From Terfezia claveryi (lineage: Eukaryota > Ascomycota > Pezizomycetes > Pezizales > Pezizaceae), in contig WHUX01000001.1 in assembly GCA_015179025.1 (NCBI GenBank), positions 868,001 to 932,000 of the forward strand: a stretch of 64,000 nucleotides of DNA, in the 5' to 3' direction. Of the stretch, positions 20,301 through 31,754 are shown piece by piece. The position numbers and the translations under genes were made by a program. The notes under the pieces were generated by a model that was given only the letters and a program-made list of their open reading frames with translations, was not told the origin of the DNA and made no database searches. Within the stretch, counting starts at the first letter, position 1. Each line of letters starts with the position of its first letter.

Positions 20301-23300
20301 GCCACACAATCGATATCAGCACATAAAGTCATGTCTAGAATACTGCCTGTGTTCCCAGCCAAAGAGTTTGCATTCTGGGAGGCACTGGCCTCCGCACGAC
20401 CAGGCGCTAGATATCACTTTGTACTGTCTATTTGTTGCCTCGTCTCGGAGAAAATCTAACCCGCAAGCATGGGAAAGAAAGTAAGCCAACAATCGTTGCA
20501 CGACAGCTTCAAACCTATGTAATACATTCCTCTTTTTTTGCTTCTCGAAAACGACTGCACAAAACCTCGCTTTTTGTTAGAACTAAAAAAACTTTTTCTT
20601 TTTCACTGGGCCAGACGAAGGGGGGTGCAGGCGGGCTTTGCTGCTTTAAGTGTTATTGTTCCGAGCCCGATCGGTTTCCTGCCAGGTTCCCACTCGAAAC
20701 AAAAACACAACAAACAACACACACTAAAACAAACAACTTCAACTGCAAGAGGAAAAAAGAGAATTTCAACAGGCCCCTGGTTCAAAACACGTGGCTTAAA
20801 ATTCCAGAACAACGAGCAAGACGAAGGATGATATGAGAGGAAATGTCAATTGTATGTTTTCTACCATGCAATCAAACCAGCACAGCATCTCTGCACCGGC
20901 ACGCAAGGCAACTCAGCCACACGTTCACATCCTCCAGATCTACAGTCCAAACCATAATTCACCACTCAGCGGCTCAATCTTCCCCCAAGAAGCACCCTCA
21001 TCATCAAGCATCAAGCATCAAGCATCAAGCAAGCATCAAGCATCAACAGCATCATCATCCCTCCCCAGGAAGTTCTATCCACTAAATTCACCCCCCCCCC
21101 AAATCCATTCCCTCCACCCCGATGCCTCCTGACGTATGGCTACATCAGTATGCTGTGCTACTGCATCCTGCATTGCAGCATAAGGTACTGATGCGACCAC
21201 CACTATCCATACAAAAGCAAAAAAGTTAAAAAAAAAGTAACCACAAAAAAAAAAAAAAAAGGGTAACCCACACATTACGTTGTTGCGCTGCCTACCCTTA
21301 CCTCTACATACATACCTACTACAATTATTTTTTTTTTCCCTTTTCCCGCCGGCTCAGACCGGAGGGTTTGGGCGGCTCCGATTCGTGCTACCAGGGTCTG
21401 GTACTTACACAACCCGTCAACACACACGCAGAACTCAACCTAAAAAAATAAAAATTAACTACCTAGAACTTATTGTGTTGTGGGCTTGGGCCTGGGCATG
21501 AATTGGGGTACTTAAGTATACATTACTTCCATAGTGCCTAGCAAGCAAGCACGGTATATTGCAAGTATCTTGACCTCTTCTGAGACCTACTTTGGCCCTG
21601 GCCCCCGCACCTTCTACATGCAATCTAATACTTACATACATATACATTAACTGAGCAGAGACGTCACAGCCTCAACTGCTGCTGTAGCTGCCTTTCTGCC
21701 TATAACTCCTTCTTTTGATGCACCCCGAGTATGCATCCCCGGATCTCCCTGCATTGGGCTGATTCAAGAGTCGCAGGGCCATCGTGTCATATCAGCAGCC
21801 ATCGGATCATGCATTTAACTCTTTTCATGGCATGCATTTAGGAAAGTGGGGTGAGGGAGGAGGACAGTAGTGGAGTGGACGAGGGAAGAGAGGGGGGGGG
21901 GGAGGCACTGCAAGCTACGTGGGTATTCTAAAGGATAGGACAGCGCAACAGCACGACTCGAGGTAGTATATACCACGCCCACCCGCACACACGCATACAC
22001 GCAATCTACTCTCCTTCTTCCCTCCTTCCGCTCTCCCAACCCACATTTTCTCCCCTGTCCAAGTATATCAACCTATCAGCCGGAACTCTTATCATATGCA
22101 GGGCCACCATCAAACAACAACGCATTGCACAACACAATACCAACGTAGAACAACAATGCATCAACATAAGACGACAATGCATCACGATTTCCACCTAAGT
22201 CTCATATCAGCAAAGTTCCTCTAGACCTTTGGATAGGTGTGCATACACGTAGTGTATAGATCAACATACACTCCCCCAGGGATCTGCCACCCCCAGCAAT
22301 CTCCAGAACCTCCTCCGATCCCGCATCCCGGAACCCCGTCACCATAAGCATCCAATACCCGGAATCAAGTAAAATTCGACTGTACACACCATGTGGCAAC
22401 TTAACGGGCAAATTTCACATACAAAATAGGCAATTTCAGCACGGCATGATGTAAGTAAATTCAGATTAACACCTGTATACCTTGCCTACCGCCCCCCGCC
22501 ACCGCTCGCTGTTACTACCCATGGCCGATTGCATTGCAAGAAGAAAGAAAGGGAAAACGAGAAGAAAGTTAGGAAACAATCTCATACGAAGAAGTAGGTA
22601 TTGAACACTCACAGAGATTAAGACACTAACAATAGACGCGCAACACAAAGAAATAGGAAGGAAGGGAAGAAATCTCACAAAGTTTAGAAGCAGTCCAAGT
22701 GAATGCTTTACCGTTCATCTTTTTGCTAAATCCAGAATCAACTCTTGTAACCGTCACGCCCTAAACCTCTGGAGCCCATAAATTAGGAAAAAAGGAAATC
22801 ACCCAACAGAAGTGAACAGAGATGAACCAGCAACGACATTGGCGACAAAAGAAATAAGGAAATGTACATATGCATCGACAGGGTTGGGTAATCAGACTAA
22901 TGATCAAGAAATGGAATGAGAGCCAAATGGAATGAAGTGCTAAATCCGAGAGGTAACCAGGAAACTGACCACAAGAAATTCCCCCAAACTGCCCCTTTGA
23001 AAACCCTAAATGAGCAATATGTTGAAGCAGGAAGACACCTAAATCCCACAGAATACCGCCGTCAATGCCTCATGCGGGGTATATGGTTATAATCTGTGAC
23101 ACCTATCCTAGGCAGCCAACAGTCCCACTCTCGGCCCCTTTCGACTTCAGCACCGGCATCCCCAACCCATTGGAACCTTCGCAACCTATCCATCCATCAT
23201 TAAACTCCCCCATATCACTGCTGCACGGATCAGCAATGTTCACCATCCTTACGCATGCAATAGTGGATCCCAGGAAAGATTGAAACCAACAAAAATAATG

Positions 23301-23606
23301 GAAGAGAATAGAATTGAGAATAGAACGGAATACATAAAAGACTCATACTATGATACAGTATATTTATATAGGGGGCTGCTGGCCAACCCACTTGGAGTTC
23401 ACGGCTTCTGAATCCGAATAGGTGCTGCCTCCCATGGGAAATATCCGACTAGCATTCTTCTTCCTTACCGAGCAGGTTTCTCGGCTATTGTATCCAGGCA
23501 CGCCTGCTACCTTCAGCTCCGCTCGGTTTCTGTGGCACTTGAACAACTCCCGCAACAGACCCAACCAGCTTATATCGCCTCCAGTCCAACGGCCGGGCCT
23601 GGATAT
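17368..23606. other. 6.2-kb gene-poor region
   Basis: No ORF here has recognisable family sequence; the longest open frames (about 100-134 codons) have no domain features and lie in low-complexity DNA. Structured parts: 20500-21480 is a pyrimidine-rich then A/C-rich stretch (CAACAAACAACACACAC type) that resembles a fungal plus-strand 5' leader; a heptanucleotide repeat (CATCAAG) sits at about 21002-21047; an A16 run at 21245-21260; a G-rich run at 21893-21902. Part of the right end is the 3' UTR of the zinc-cluster gene. It may hold a non-coding transcript, but nothing in the sequence proves it. Confidence 0.4.
21002..21047. repeat. Heptanucleotide tandem repeat (CATCAAG)n
   Basis: Four consecutive CATCAAG units, a partial CAAG unit, then a further full unit and an imperfect one. 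It lies inside the leader-like region at 20.5-21.5 kb. Probably a simple minisatellite. Confidence 0.8.
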
Positions 23607-25800
23607 TCACCCTGGTAAGAGTCTGTCACCATAAGAAAATACCCCAGCAGAGATATATGTAAACCTGACTCTACTCGAGTACGTCTCGAACAGCAATCCG
23701 CCTTGGCAACGGCACTGACCCACCCCGACAGGCTCTTTGACACACCCTTCAGCACTGTTTGGTCGATCAAGCGACCCGAAGGAGGACCGCAGGGGTGGAA
23801 GAGTTAGGTTATTAGGTGCGAGTAGTTGATCAGAATGTCTTCTGAAGCTCGATCCTTGGAGAAGATTAGGTGGAAAAGGAATTCGATCCCAATTTTGGCC
23901 AGAGGAGTTGGACGGGTTCCAATTGGAATATGGTGCCAGTGAAGGGTAGGTCGATTCGGACCTCGGCCGAGAACCAACTGGGGATAATGTTGTCCTGGAT
24001 TGTTGATAAGCGTAAAGTGGGCAATCTGCTGGGTAGCTTGGCTGCAGCGGGGATGGCATAGGCTGCATCAGTATCTGAGCATCGTAGGCTGCCAGGGCGC
24101 TATGTTGGGTAGGAGAGGATGCGAGGACTGGCAGTCCCGTGACTGACGCAAATTCGGCTACGACAAAAAACACGGAGGTTCTGACGACCTGCATCCGAAT
24201 TACAGTTCTGACGGTTCGATACTTCTGCCCACAAGGCAGTCTCAAATCCAGGGTTTCTTGCAGCACCCTGGAATGTGCACAGGTGTGGGCCACTTCATCC
24301 ATTGTGGTTTTTTGAATTGCTGCGTGAAGTGCTGCAGGAGGTGGAGGATGGTAAGTTGCATCTATCATTCGTACCTCAGCCTCTATTTGGCTGGAAAGAC
24401 GGTACAATCTATGACGGTCATCTGGCGATACTATATCGAAGAGACTCTTCATGCGTTTTTGGATATCGTATTCCTGGAATTCGAAAAACTCTCGCAGTTG
24501 CTCCGTAGACCATGCTATAACAAGATTTTCTGTGGTAAGAAGAGCCTTTAATTCTGACTGTGGCATAGTGTATATTGATTGGTCATCAAAGTGCGAGCTA
24601 GATTGTGGGTTTCTTGAAGCATAACTGCTAAAGGACCGACTTAATCTAGAATTAGTCTGGTGGGCACAAGATCTAGAATGTGAGTCCCCAGCCTGTGACT
24701 TAATAACACGGTGAGCATTGGCACGGTACGGAAATTGCATTGATGTTGGAGAGCAGAGGGGTGATGTAGGTTCACGCTGAGAAGAGACGCTCCCAATCTG
24801 ATTGACTTCGAAACTGTGAGATCGTTCATCCCTTAGTCGTGGGCGTCCTCGTTTCCTATGCTGAACATCTTTACAGGTATCCTGCCATTGTCAGATTCTC
24901 TCGTGTCTGCGGCAGAGGTATGAATTACCTGTTTGTTCAATCCAATACATCTAGGGCAAGGTCGACGAACTAGCATCAAAGTCAGTACACAACAAACAAC
25001 GGTTACGAAACATTGAAAATATTATTAGGTCACGTGGTGCCAAGGCTAAACGTTCTCTGCGAACCAACTCAACTGCAGAATGAAGGAGGTACAAATGGAA
25101 AGTATATTGGACAACCATGCAAGATACGATATGTGAGGGGTTGCAATGATGGTATGCAGCTAATGTTGTGGTGACGGTAGGTATCATTCGACCAATTTCC
25201 AAGGCCTAGTCGGGTAACGAACACATTCATATACCTTGGTAGGTTTTGATGATACCGCACAAGCAAATGAAATCAAGAAATGCTAAACACCGTGTAGAAA
25301 TAACAAATTGACTTACCATCACAAGCCAAATGCGCCTTCTTACAATTGACGCACGCTGAAGCAACGTGCGATTTTGTTTTCCGCTGTGCTTGTGAAGGAG
25401 CTTGGGGTTGAGCCATAAAAGGCGATCGACCAATTGGGGAAGACACAGTCACCGGCACAGCTTGAGATTTCCGGCTCTCTTCTGCTGCGTGCGATAGTAG
25501 CGGTTCTGGATGGGTTTCAGCTGAACCCTGGTGGGGATGCCTCGTATTTTCGGAAATATTGTGCAACCGTTCCTGCCGTGACGAATGCTCTGATTTGTTT
25601 CGCTGAGGAAGAAATTTATCTCGAAGCGACTGACCAGTCATTGGAGGGGACGGGTAGGGCAGTCGTTGGGAGGCTTGTTGCTCTGCAGTCATCAATCCTA
25701 TGCCGAGGGAAAATTGTTTCGATAATGGGGATTGGCCTAATCGACGTTCACCGAAGGAAACAGAGGCCGTTACAGATGTCGGAAGCGCAGAGTGGAGCAT
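23607..25800 (-). CDS. Zn2Cys6 transcription factor with GRPRLRDE motif
   Basis: Three exons fit: 25800-25317, 24969-24929, 24881-23607, about 599 aa. The zinc cluster is split over all three: ACVNCKKAHLACD, then VRRPCPRCIGLNKQ, then DTCKDVQHRKRGRPRLRDE. Joined, it has all six cysteines of a fungal binuclear cluster, followed by a basic AT-hook-like GRPR sequence. This CKKAHLACD...KRGRPRLRDE type differs from the AcuK/ERT1 cluster (which has CQRAHLTCG), so I give no symbol. The region LREFFEFQEYDIQKRMKSLF to LRLPCGQKYRTVRTVIRMQV resembles a PAS-like sensory fold (inference). N- and C-terminal thirds are Pro/Ser/Gln-rich and probably disordered. Intron 1 is 347 nt, long for this genome. The start may instead be the ATG at 25692 (MTAEQQASQR). 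Confidence 0.8.
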
Positions 25801-28800
25801 GAGGATCAAATAGCAGTCGAAAATAAGACCGGTCGCAAGCCTGCCGCTGTTGGAGTTTCAGGATGGTCGAGTAGATGCTACTCAACGCCCCAGAGAACAG
25901 TGGGGCCCTGCATGCACTGAAAGGAACCCGAAACAGGGATTTTCGATTATCGGGAGCGAGCCTTCGCCAAAGCTGGGAGGAATCTGAAGAGTGAGGAACA
26001 TGTGAGCATATAACGTTGCTTTCTCGATATCCGTGCCTGGGACAAGGGAATCTTCCTCTGTTCCAGGGTGGGGGTTGCGTAAATGAAAGCTTACTATACG
26101 TAGGAAAGTGCCCAGCCTGGTACACTGCAAATCTCACTTTTGACTTGCCGTTCCCCCCCTCTTTGTTTTGTTATTTGCTTTTCTATCTCTGGGCGAGGGG
26201 TCCGCGAGGCCCGACAATTGACGAGCAGGAAAGCAGGTGGCAGCTTATCCAAAGTGGGTTTCACCACAAGTTAAGCTCTCCAGGAGGGTCAACCGCAATC
26301 CTTGTTGGGCACCTAGCTAGAACAGAAATAATATAGGTGAGCTTGATGACGGGGTGGGATAAGCTGTCCAGAGGGTGCAGGAACAGAAAACCAAGAAAAA
26401 AAAAATTGAGCTCGAAGAAAAAGTTAAAGGGGAGAAGTGGGACCTTTTGGGAGGCGTGGGAACGTACTATGCACGGAAAGCTTGCAGCGGGGAGGTGGTG
26501 GGAGATTGGATGCAGCACGGAAGCACCTAGGTACCTCGTGGCAATGGTTGTGTTGTGTGGTGGTTAGTGGTGGTGGTGCTGCTAGTGCTACTTACTGCTG
26601 GACGTATAAACGGAGTTTCCGAGTTGAGACCCAGGAACCGGACCCGGCGAGGCTTTCCCCGTCAAATTTTCCGAGGAAGCACAAGACTAGGATAATAAAA
26701 CTAAAAAGGTGGTCTCGTGCCCTGGGATCTTGTGTTGTTTCGATAAAATGGAATATATTAAAATTGGCTGCCACTGAATCCGCTGCGTTAACGCCCTTCT
26801 TTCTTTGTGCGACTCTGGTAACGCAGATATATAAATATGGGGGGTGGGAGGGGGCCCTGGAAGCCAGTGGAAAATGCGAATGCGATCTGGATGTGTACGA
26901 TACGGCCCCCAAGGAACGAACGAACGAACGACCACTGCGGGCGGGCGAGCCAACAGGCAGGCAAACCAGTGGACGAGCCAGTGTGCGAAACGGTGCAAGA
27001 CTGGTGCGAAACGATGGCTCTGGGAAGGTAGAACGAACAACTTGGCAATGATTTTCCCGCTCCAGAGGCCCAGTCCTTGTCCACATCCAGACCCAACCGT
27101 TTCGTCGACTAGTAGTTGCTCTGCTCAACCGCCAAATCAACGCTTTACAGCACGCTGTGCCTGCCCATGGACGACCGTACGTATGGAGGACCAGACCTCA
27201 GATAGATGGCACACTTATGCCGAGGACAGCGTTCCTAGCAGCAGCAAAACGCAACGCAACCACCGTCGTGCGACCACCTGGCAGGGTCTCAATAACGGCT
27301 GGAACACTTGAAAAGAGCTCTCACGCAGGCGTCAACCACGCGGAGTCGCGCACAGAGTCTCGAAAAAGACGGAGACAGAGACAGCGGAGAGTTAAATGCG
27401 CAGACAAAGAGGGCGGCGACAGCAGTTAGAGGAAACAGCAAGATATACTTAGGCAATGGTGGGAGACGCTAATCGAACGAACCCCCGAAACTGCTTAAAT
27501 GAAAGAAATTATAGTAGAAGATGTAATTTAGATACGCAGCAACTTAGTCCCGGGCAGCAACTTACAGAGATCTGGATTACTTGCCCAACGGATGCGTTTC
27601 GTAGGGCCGTGAAACAAGAGGTCGCAATCCTGCCTATGGTACCTTACTTATGATCCTGAACTCACAGCAGGTGGATTAGTGTGAACAGAAGTAAGTTAAG
27701 ACCCTCCACGCCGGCCAATGTGTGGTCAACCGTAGTACTGCTTGATAAAGAATGCTGAGCCTTTGATGAGCAAGCAGACGTAGTGGTAACAAGCAAAAGG
27801 AAAAAAAAAAAAAAAAGGCTCCAACTGTCTGTCTGAAAAAGTGATACCAATACGCAATTTGCAGCCCACGTCTATAACTACTAGGACTGGGTAAGGGGTA
27901 CAGTGATGTACACACAAAAAAAGCCAACCGGCTTGTGGACACAAGAGAGACAAAATACCCCGGGAGATTCGACAGGCGAGACAGGACACAGGAACTAGGC
28001 AACTGTCCAATATATGCTGTATGCGTCAATGTGTAAGATGTATGTATGTATGAGGTAGGTGGTGCCTATACGTACCTCACATGTATGTACTGTACGTATG
28101 GTGTCCTACCTATCTGCTCTGCTTCGCTGTTTGCCTTTGCACATGTACAACGCTCTTCGCTGGGTGATATGACTTGGTCCCGCCCATATACTATGGCAAT
28201 TTTTGTCTCGACTTCATGCGTTTGAGCCCGAGATTTGAGCTGGGGGAAGCAGTCACCACCACGAGTGCGGCAGGGCGGTGAACCAATTGACTGGGGGAGA
28301 ATGCCGCGCGAGGAATGCTGGGGACGATCCAAAATCGGAATCGGCGAAGGAATCCAAATCGAACACGAACTAAAAACGTGATGCAGCTGTTCGACGAAGG
28401 AATTTTGCTTCGAATCAAGGGATCTGCCGCTAGGGGAGAGTACTCGACAGAGAGCAGAGAGACACCCTCGGCCAGCTTTGAAAATGGAAGAAAAATATCA
28501 GACTGCGCTAGCAACAAGGTAGGTTCGATGCCTCGTCCACCGACGCCTAACCGACTTGTGCACGCCTCGCATATCCTCCTGTCGAGACACGCCAATCGAG
28601 TCTGAGATTTTTCCATTATTTCTCCGTGGCCGATCCTACACGTCCCAGGTGATTACCATGAAGGCTGTGGGAGGGTCAACTAATACTCTAATGTCGCCGA
28701 GCGGCTGGGCAGGGAGAGGGCCCAGATCCTCAACCTCACACAGGCTGGCAGAGTCCCGAGCAGAGTCCCGACAGCTTGGCCGAGGGGAAGGAATGCTTTT

Positions 28801-31754
28801 CACGTTACAGACTGCGGGTAGCATATTGTGAGTCCACTGTTTAGTGCCATACTTCCCCCCAATATGCTTTATCAACTGATCACGACGGGGCACTCCAGCA
28901 CTCAGTGAGTTTGCTACTGCCGATGCGGCTGAAGGCATGCTTTGAACTGAAAGCGGTTGTTCGTCATGTTGCCGTATGCACTGGCCGCAAACATGGGCTG
29001 GAACGAGGCTGGAAGCGAGATCTGATCTGTCTCGTAATGAAATATTGCGGGAGCTTTGCGAAAGCAATATCACCTATCTAGATACCCCTTGAGCACTGTA
29101 GCTATCCATGCATCTTCGAGGTCGCTTTGGTCGTGGTTCCCATGCGTACCGGGCAAGTTCATCTTAAGGGGACCCCTGGTATGCCACCGATATTCACCCG
29201 CGCAACTATGAAACTCGCTGGAAAATTAACATTGAAGATCACCATTCTTCGCACTTGGACCCATCGAGTTGCAAGCATTTATGTCCCGGCTAGCAGCCCT
29301 GACATCGGGTATGCCGTCATCCTGGGATTTCTGTGCATCCGGATCATTGTGCCTGAATCTATATCCATTTGGCTGTAACGTTCACGCGTATGCTCGAAGC
29401 TGGGGACTCGCAAGTGCGATCGCAATATATTATGTCTTTGCTTACATCAGTACATATACCCAACGCATACATTACAGTATTTGGCATTTAGTAATGGAGA
29501 TTCATACAATGGCCTTTACATTCGGACTGTCTGTGGCCCCTCGCGCGCGCATGCGTTGGGCCAGCCTGGTTTCTTCTTGCGGCTGCACCTCAGGGACTTA
29601 ACCTAACCCGCTGCTTTCATTTTGCAATTCCCGGGTTGACTGCTTTAAAGCCCCCCCCCGGTGGAATTCACAACTACGGTTGAGTTCCGACGAAACTCAA
29701 AGGTCATGGAGCTTGGGCTCCGTGCTCATTATCAGCCATGTTTTTATTTTAATTTGGCGCTGCAAGGGGATTACCTATTCTCCGCGAGATGTCGAAATTG
29801 CAGGACATCGCTCCAGTGATCACCAACGCTGTGCGCCCCTGGGAATCACGATGCCAAGGTTTCAGAGACCATTTGCAGCCATTTCCTTGGGATGCAAATT
29901 CCCCTCCGCAGAGCGCGGCGTATCCATACCAACCATTCATTCAACTTTTGACCGGGGGCAGGGTAATCTTCTACTTTCCTCGACTCTAGCACACAGTTTT
30001 TTGTTTGCCCGATATCCTTGCCATAGCAGCTGCCTACACATGTTTCGTTTAATCTCGCTCACTATTACTTAGACATGACAGTGTGTGCAGCCTTTGACAA
30101 GCAAGAGGGTTGAGGTTCGCCCCCCAAAAGAGACCAATCTGGAAGCAAAACAGGATTACGGCACCAATGGATACTTCTTGCTGGAGTGGAGCAAATGTCC
30201 CCATGCCCAGTCCAATTTTTGTGTTCCCCGTCATGTAATCACTCCCATATAGACCTCTTATGTGCAATCATATGAACTCCACATACATACAGTTCCCGTC
30301 CTTGGAAATTAACCGGCTTGGGATGTATGCAAGTTTTCGAAGCTCCCGCTTGGTAACAACAGGTGGGGGCCAGTTGGTGCTGTTCCCATCTAGGCATGTA
30401 TCAAGAACTGATCCCAAACCTGCATGGCGGCATTTCAGTAAAATATGATAAACTTGATTTTGATCTTGATGACTGACCGAGTTACATAGGTTCCCAACTT
30501 CTCAAGTAACGCCATCCTCTTGGAATCGTATTGTTACTGCGGCTCACTAGATTTAACTAGTCCACAGGCAAATTCTCAGGCCAACAGAGCCTAAATACAT
30601 CTCTAACTCTCAGCTGCTAATAAAATCGATCTACACAAGGGTTAGTCCGAGAATCCAACCAGTGATGGTCAATGCCCACCGCATACACCTACCAAAAATG
30701 CAACGGAGATATCAGTATGGACAAGATCATCTGCTGGATTGGATAGATGTTGCCTATATTTTTCTATTCCTCTGATGTGTCGTGGCCGCCTCTGTCCGCT
30801 GTTGTGATGTGATATATAATATTGTCTCGGGCAGACGAAACACGACGCATCGCAAATAAGGCCAGTCATAATGGTGGCAATCTTGTGCCTTGCATCCAAA
30901 AAGGTGCAGATGATTGGTCCCCATTATCCAAGCTAGCAGATTCTTGAGATTTCACCTTCGTCGTGTTGTTTTCTGTTTCCTTCCAAACTGGGATGAAGCT
31001 GCATCCAACAGGAGAATTGCTGGGAGAGGACCCCACGCTTCGCCTACAGCTCGTACATAACGGAAGGTGCCACGCAGGTTCGACATCCTTGTTTGTTATC
31101 CACGCGAATGCACACTATGTCATGTCATGCGGGCGGGTGTCTCCCTCGCTAACTACGTTTCGACATATGTATCTGCGGAGTTGGATCACTGTGGTGTGAT
31201 ACCTAGCTGCCGAACCTCTCGTTACCGGCAAAAACTAATTAGGGGGATGGTAATTGCAGGCTTTGGTATCAAACAAGCATTTACCCAAATTGTATACCCT
31301 TGGTTGTGGCGTCATGAGCGTCGGTGTGGAATGTCGCTGAAGCTGTACAGTATTGGTGGGAAAAGCCGGATGGTAGAAAAGGTCAGCGTGTGGCATGAAG
31401 GTCACGTGATGGAGTACAGAGATACCACTCGATGTGGGCCTGGGACTCATCGGGCGTTATGGAGGTAATTTCGACTGGCGCAGTTGCGAACTTTCATGCT
31501 GGCCACATATACCACCGAACTGAAAAGCCAAGGCAATCCATAAAATTACATTAAGATTCGCAAACGAAGCGGCACGATCCGGAAAATTCCTACAGAGTAC
31601 ATCCCATGGTGAGAACATAAAAGGGCGGGGGCAGCCGCCCATGGAGGCAGTCTGACAGTGTTTTTGACGACGCGATACTGTTATAAATTACGGACAAGCA
31701 ATGTCCTTACCATAACGGGTAAATCATGAGCGATCCATTACGCTCGAAATTCAT
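25801..31754. other. 6-kb gene-poor region upstream of the zinc-cluster gene
   Basis: No recognisable coding sequence on either strand. The first kilobase should be the promoter and 5' leader of the zinc-cluster regulator, as the minus strand is A-rich at about 26150-26190 and T-rich near 26390-26405. Short repeats: GAAC tetranucleotides at 26914-26930 and an A16 run at 27801-27816. The rest (27-31.7 kb) holds only short open frames without family features. The right end contains the 3' UTR of LON. Confidence 0.4.

Noticed and set aside
20432..21132. 100-134 codon plus-strand ORFs
   Set aside because: Low-complexity composition, overlapping frames, no start context or domain; more like leader DNA than coding sequence.
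23607..25800. Naming the zinc-cluster gene ERT1/AcuK
   Set aside because: AcuK-type clusters carry CQRAHLTCG and lack the KRGRPRLRDE sequence, so the resemblance is only at the level of the Zn2Cys6 fold with a PAS-like region.
26437..27311. Overlapping ORFs of 150-200 codons on both strands
   Set aside because: Several frames are open at once on both strands in GC-rich DNA, with Arg/Gly/Thr-biased translations and no family match that I recognise.
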